The translations under genes were made by a program, and so were the position numbers. This document shows, one piece after another, positions 59,112-64,000 of a stretch of 64,000 nt of DNA. Positions within the stretch are counted from its first letter, which is position 1, and each line of letters starts with the position of its first letter. Source of the DNA: Juglans regia (taxonomy: Eukaryota; Streptophyta; Magnoliopsida; Fagales; Juglandaceae); NCBI RefSeq assembly GCF_001411555.2, contig NC_049907.1, forward strand, positions 31,686,234 to 31,750,233, read 5' to 3'. The notes under the pieces were generated by a model, which was not told the DNA's origin, ran no database searches, and saw only the letters and a list, made by a program, of their open reading frames with translations.

Positions 59112-59155
59112 ACGTCTCGTCTGTGCCTGTAGTAAACCAGGCACAGACGAGACGT
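59112..59155. repeat. Perfect 18-bp inverted repeat with 8-bp loop inside exon 2
   Basis: Arms ACGTCTCGTCTGTGCCTG (59112-59129) and its exact reverse complement (59138-59155), loop TAGTAAAC. It lies just after the 3' splice site (AG at 59104-59105). Confidence 0.95.
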
Positions 59156-59562
59156 GGACGTGGGCCCGCGAAGTGCATCGAATTTGAGAAATTGCGGAAG
59201 CATGGAAAAGTGTTCTTAAAGATAAATAATGGAGAAACAACATTGTGCTGTGAGAATGCATCCATGTTTATAACACGTGTATCATGGATAGTTAAACATT
59301 ATTGCAACATGAGCTATCTTAGATGGAGTGATGTACCCCAAGCGCATAAGGATGAGTTAATCGATCGTGTTCGGGTAAGACTTTTATACTTTGATCTTTA
59401 TGGTTTCACATTACTCGTAGTATAATTCACGAGTGGTCTCCCTAAATTTTATTATATATGTAGGATGATTTTGAATTAGATTGGGAATTAGAGAACCATC
59501 AATTCACAGTGACTAAACAACTTCGTAAGCGCTTTAATGCATTCAACCACGAATTGCATAAG

Positions 59563-59592
<30 letters not shown>
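59563..59592 (+). repeat. AT microsatellite in exon 3
   Basis: About 14 AT units right after the conserved HELHK segment, replacing the Lys-rich segment expected there and shifting the frame. Confidence 0.9.
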
Positions 59593-59593
<1 letters not shown>

Positions 59594-60702
59594 GGCAGCC
59601 AATGCTAGGACTAGTTTGGTCAGCCCCCTCGTCTGTGTTAAGCTCTGTGGTAGATGGGGTAGCAAGGCCTTCAAGGTATGTATTATAGGTGTTCAATCCA
59701 AACCGGACAAGTTGGGTAATAAGTCACGCCTTGATTGGATATTCATTACTCTGTGTAATTTTGCTTTTGTTCATGGTTTTTCATGGCAGAAAATATCAAG
59801 TCAAAATCGGGAGAATAGAAATATGCTGAAAATTAACCACACAACAGATCGTAAATCCTTTGTGAGGATTCTAGAATAGAAGGTATAAGGTTTGAAGTAA
59901 AGTATTCCCCACACAACACATTTCCCGTTTGTAAGCTCATATCATGGCAACTACACACTCACATAATGTTAATTTTGGCCTAATTTTTGCGAACTGGTAT
60001 GCTATGCACACATCGTTTCTCTCATATTGCTATGAGATAAGTCTTGTATAGCATTTGCTTGGTTAGTCTATTTATTAGTGATTAAGCTATCCATACCGTA
60101 TGGGAAAATATTATATGATTGAACATGTTACATATGCACATGCCACACACATGTAGCATGCAAAAATGACGAATTTGGTGGACTTCTACAAGGAAACCCA
60201 TTGGTCCAAGAAGAATGATAAATTTGTGACACCTACCACCGAAGACGTTTATGTGAGTATTTTCTAGCATAACTAATATTTGCTAAATGCATTGCTAGTT
60301 CTATTTATCAGGTTGAATCTTAAAAATGCATTATCAGCACATAATTGTCGTTAATCGGTTCATTATGTCCTATTGCATAAGGATATGGTTGGAAAGCTGG
60401 ATACTCTAGAACCAGAGAAACAAACTGATGAAATAGCAACGGGTGTCTTCAAAGAGGTACTTGGTCATCGACCAGGTTATGCAAGAGGATTGGGAGAGAT
60501 GGTGATCCCAGAGTCTACAAGACAACGCTTCATTGGCACGAGAGAGAGAGTACATAGCTTTGATTGAAAAACATAAGAAAGAGGCTGACTCTTCCAAGAG
60601 TGAGACGGAGGCAATGACAACAGACATGCGAGTTACCGACCGTATGTTGAGGGCTTTCTTCGCCGCTAACCCGTCCCTCAGTGAGTCTCTTTGAGAGACT
60701 TA

Positions 60703-60887
60703 GGGTGCGTTTGGATGTTGAATTGAGTTGAGTTGAGTTGAGATGATAAAATATTCTTAGAATATTTTTGTTTATTATTATTATTATTTTGGGATTTGAA
60801 AAAGTTGAATTGTTTATTATATTTTATATGGAGATTTGAAAAAGTTATAATGATGAGTTGAGATGGGTTTAGCTTCCAAACGAAACC
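60703..60887. mobile_element. Tourist-like MITE, 185 bp, TTA duplication
   Basis: Ends GGGTGCGTTTGGA and, inverted, GGTTTCGTTTGGA; TTA on both sides (60700-60702 and 60888-60890); interior GAGTTGAGTTGAGTTGAG and TTTGAAAAAGTTGAATTG. It lies 8 bp after the stop of the transposase-like gene. Confidence 0.9.
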
Positions 60888-60890
60888 TTA

Positions 60891-63800
60891 GTGAGTATAT
60901 TTTAGTGGAAAAATATGGGAAGGTTTTTTTGTGGAATTTTTGGATGCATTTTTGGCCTAAGATGGTGGATTGACAATATATATATATATAATTATATATA
61001 TATATCCAATGGGAGGCTATATGTAAATGTTTTGTGGGAGCACGTTGGGTTGGGAAAAGAGATGTTTTGGCCCAAGATAATATCCTTAAATACGTATGAT
61101 AATATATACAAACTACATGAGACGATATTAGGTCATATTGGTAATATCAAACATGTAAGTATCTAAGCCACCGCCTTCTTTTTACTTATGATTGGGTGTA
61201 GTGGCATGCTTACCAACTTTGGTAACTTGTTGTATAGGCTAATTAATACATGTATGTACATGGTATGAATGGGAGGGGTCACTTGACGCCAGAGCCTAAC
61301 ACGTGACCTGGATTTTTGGAATCTTCTTGGAAAGCTGGACTGTGTGATGAACCGGGGACTAGTATTTGTCTTGTGTTTGACCAAAATGGATCCCAAGCAA
61401 AAATTCACGGGAGGCTGACCGAACAGGTGATGTCTTCATTCCCCGTAGCAATTTACTTTTAGTATGGACTTCTATCCAAATACTATGATCTTCTTTTAAT
61501 TTTTATATATGATATACAAGTAAGAAATTTTATTGATACAAAAGTATAAATTTTGACACTTGGTTTTGGAACTCTTGTGTTTATCTTGTAACCCCAGATG
61601 TCAGTCTGTAACCACGGTTTTCTTCCGCCATAAGTGAGGGTTTATAAATAAAATTGGGATGGTGTCACTCATGGACAAGTAATTCTTGGCTCTTCTTTAA
61701 AAAAAATGCCTAGTTTGTACACAAAAAAATTATGGTATGAGACAGGTGAGGTTTGTATGATCTAAATGTTTGGTTTCTGTTCTTGTTTTTCATTGCACAG
61801 GCTCTTCATGTTGCAGGTTTTGCCTATTTTATACTCAAGTAGATTTTCATGATTTTCTTTAGGGAGATGAGGACTGTTTATTATTGATTTTTAATGTATT
61901 TTAATCGTAGTCTCCACTACGGTAGGTTCTGAGGCTATAAAAGAAGTCATGTTTCCTTTCAAGAGTCAAGACTTGGTTCCAAAAACAAGAGCTACAAAAG
62001 GGCAACTTCTTGTTGTGCCTCTCTTCTACTTGGCTTCTAATTTATTAGATCTCGGATGCTAGCCCTCAACCCTTCACCCCCTCAAACCAAATACTAAACC
62101 AAAGTCATGAATCTGTCATTATTCATATCTACATTCCATATAGAGTAAGTAATAGTTCGAAGTATTTAAATAATATTATGGCTTTCAATGAGATAGCTAG
62201 AGAATTCTCTTTCTTAGTTAGCCATGACAATGGATAAAAAAAATCACATCAAAAATTTGAAAAAAGTCTTCAGATTCTTGAAGTTGAAGGCAAATGAGAA
62301 GTCAATGGATTTATATCTTATGTTCTAAAACTCTCATCCAATTTACACGTGAGGATGCATGGTGTATTTAAAAACATAAATGAAATGATTACATCTACCT
62401 TTTGTCATTAGCTTGAGCTTTTGTAATATCACAATCTACTAATTAATACTTAACATGTTAATGTTTGAAGGACATAATTAAGATAGAAAGAAAAAGTATC
62501 TTAGAATTGGATGAGTTATATATGCCTCTAGAGGAAAAACTACGTGTTTAGAAAGCAGACTTGGATTATTCAAATATACAAGAGAGCTCTTGCATGAGCT
62601 CTGTGGTGGATGAAATCTTACTAAAACCTTGGTAATTTTCGCCAGCTTCAACAAGTGACGGAAAAGGTACAAATGTTACTTAATATTTATTTACTATCAA
62701 CTTTTAAATGGAATTCTATGAAAACTTAAGTGCTGGCATGTGAAATGATAAATCATCTAATGTTGTTCATCGTACAACTCATGTAAGGGTTGAATTCTGT
62801 CATTAGTTTCAAATACTTCTTACTTGCTTGAACATGTAATATTTAGCAAGGTGGGAGATCAAAGAAATGTGGGAGTTGGTTTCCCAAAGTTCAACATGGC
62901 CTTCATTCACCCTTCTAATCCTTGACAAAATGAAATGCCAATTCATTTTTTCTCCAATTTTTTATGTTGCAACAATTTCGTTCTTTGAAGTTATAGAAAA
63001 ATCTTTGGAATATAAAATTATTGAACTAGAAACACCGATTAGCACTTAGATTTATAAAACATAGACCATGTGATATGAACCCGCGAGAAAGAAATCCCTT
63101 GAACCCACAATCAATTTGAAAACTCCCCAACAAAGCCAAAATCAAGTCAACAGATAGAGAATCTAAACCCGATGAGAATTCGTTTCAAAAACCTAGATTA
63201 TATTAAAATCTAGACTCGTTGAAGAACCCGTCTCAAGAACCCATATTACAAATGAGGAACACCACAAAGGTTGTGATTTACCTTTGATAAGTTCAAAAAT
63301 TCAATAAAAAATAAAGAGATAACTTCAACACACAATGAATAAATTTATCAAATATCATAAAACTAATTAAAATGAGGCTACAAAGAGTATTTAAACCAAA
63401 ATCTAAGTAAAACTCTAGCCAAAATAATGCCACATCTTCCAAAAATACCCCTGAGTGAATAGTGTTGTGGCTACAGTACGACGCTACAGTAACTCAGCTA
63501 CAATACTTTTGAAACCCTAGTTTGCTACAGTACTTCTTGAAACCCTAGTTCAACAAAATAATAAATTCCTAACATGCTCTTGACTAGGACCCCCTTAAGT
63601 CATTCTTATAATTAAACCCAATAATTATAAACTAATAAAATAAGTCATTTAAATGAATTAAATAAATTGAAAGCCTTTAAGGGCCCAATGCCTTTAAGTC
63701 ATTGGTGTGTTGTCGCAGGCAACCAAAAATAAAACCTATACTCTTAAAAATACCTGTAGTAGTGCAAGTAAGGATCGTTCCCATGGAGAGTATTTAGCCT

Positions 63801-64000
63801 AGTTTTATGCTATGTGAACAAGGATTGGGGGGGTTAGAGTATAACGAAAACAATTTTAAGAAGAACAACTAATAAACAATTCAAATTAAATTATCGAAAT
63901 CAATCAAAAGAACAAACATTGGTCTAAGTCAACATCCACCATCGAAATTTTATAACTGATCATTGATACAAATATATATTAATTCATACTTTGAACATTC
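60891..64000. other. Intergenic, no gene recognised
   Basis: AT microsatellite at 60976-61004. Bases 63060-63560 contain GCTACAGTA words and AACCCTAG motifs like those of dispersed plant repeats. From about 63708 (TGTCGCAGGCAACC, then GTGCAAGTAAGGATCG) the sequence recalls a retroelement end, cut by the window edge. Short open frames here lack domains. Confidence 0.4.

Larger units (their letters stand above)
58737..60694 (+). pseudogene. En/Spm-type plant transposase-like gene, six exons, damaged
   Basis: Likely exons: 58737-58989, 59106-59374, 59464-59675, 59790 to about 59885, about 60157-60252, and 60382-60694. GT-AG sites are seen and phases fit where checked. The order of motifs matches the plant transposase (Ptta/En/Spm, PF03004-like) family: RGRGPAKC, LRKHGKVFLKI, CCENASM, W..VP, DDFELDWEL, QLRKRFNAFNHELHK, KINHTTDRKSFV, ETHWSKKNDKFV, EVLGHRPGYARGLG. 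Damage: a TA microsatellite in exon 3 shifts frame, TAG (59877-59879) replaces Glu in exon 4, and a GA run near 60540 shifts frame in the last exon. The start may belong to an internal exon, since TTTAAATGTAG precedes the ATG. Probably a former transposon gene. Confidence 0.75.

Overview
This window is a nested-transposon stretch of a dicot plant genome, AT-rich, with no intact host housekeeping gene. Three tourist-like MITEs (172-207 bp, TTA or TAA target duplications, a GTTTGGA-type terminus and GAGTTGAGATG-like interiors) look like a family I associate with Fagales genomes (walnut, pecan, bayberry, oak). Together with L1 LINEs, Tekay and other chromoviruses, and FAR1-related and En/Spm-like genes, this suggests a woody Fagales species, perhaps Juglandaceae. 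That assignment is inference.

Layout. 1-14,132: a decayed Tekay-type pol remnant on the minus strand, then a Ty3/gypsy Tekay-type element on the plus strand: LTR, PBS, gag, pol, an extra 3' ORF, polypurine tract, 4.5-kb 3' LTR. Its 5' LTR holds a 100-N assembly gap. 14,133-16,930: a probable old LTR and a two-exon GRF zinc-finger mini-gene. 16,931-19,463: a solo LTR with an AAAAA duplication. 19,924-28,398: a FAR1-RELATED SEQUENCE pseudogene on the minus strand, its first intron split by an L1 LINE (22,490-28,289, perfect 17-bp duplication), which itself carries a MITE. 29,885-41,483: a decayed chromovirus (CCATC duplication) split in gag by a non-coding copia-like element (30,814-36,979, minus), split in turn by a solo LTR (32,749-34,997, ATCAA duplication). 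42,461-56,400: LINE and copia fragments, large LTR fragments on both strands, and MITEs. 57,659-57,793: an orphan serine-carboxypeptidase-like exon. 58,737-60,694: a six-exon En/Spm-type transposase-like pseudogene. 60,703-60,887: a MITE. The rest to 64,000 is non-coding.

The most interesting system is the Tekay-type element at 4,043-9,625. Gag and pol sit in different frames, separated by a stop. An 88-nt GT-AG segment (5,277-5,364) contains that stop, and its removal fuses the frames exactly at the gag-protease junction. A third ORF of 194 codons follows pol and begins 4 nt after a strong 3' splice-site-like sequence. A decayed second copy at the left edge seems to keep the start of the same ORF. 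This suggests an element that uses splicing to control its Gag, Gag-Pol and third-protein output. Its LTR also shares a covarying three-hairpin module with an unrelated-looking solo LTR 21 kb away.
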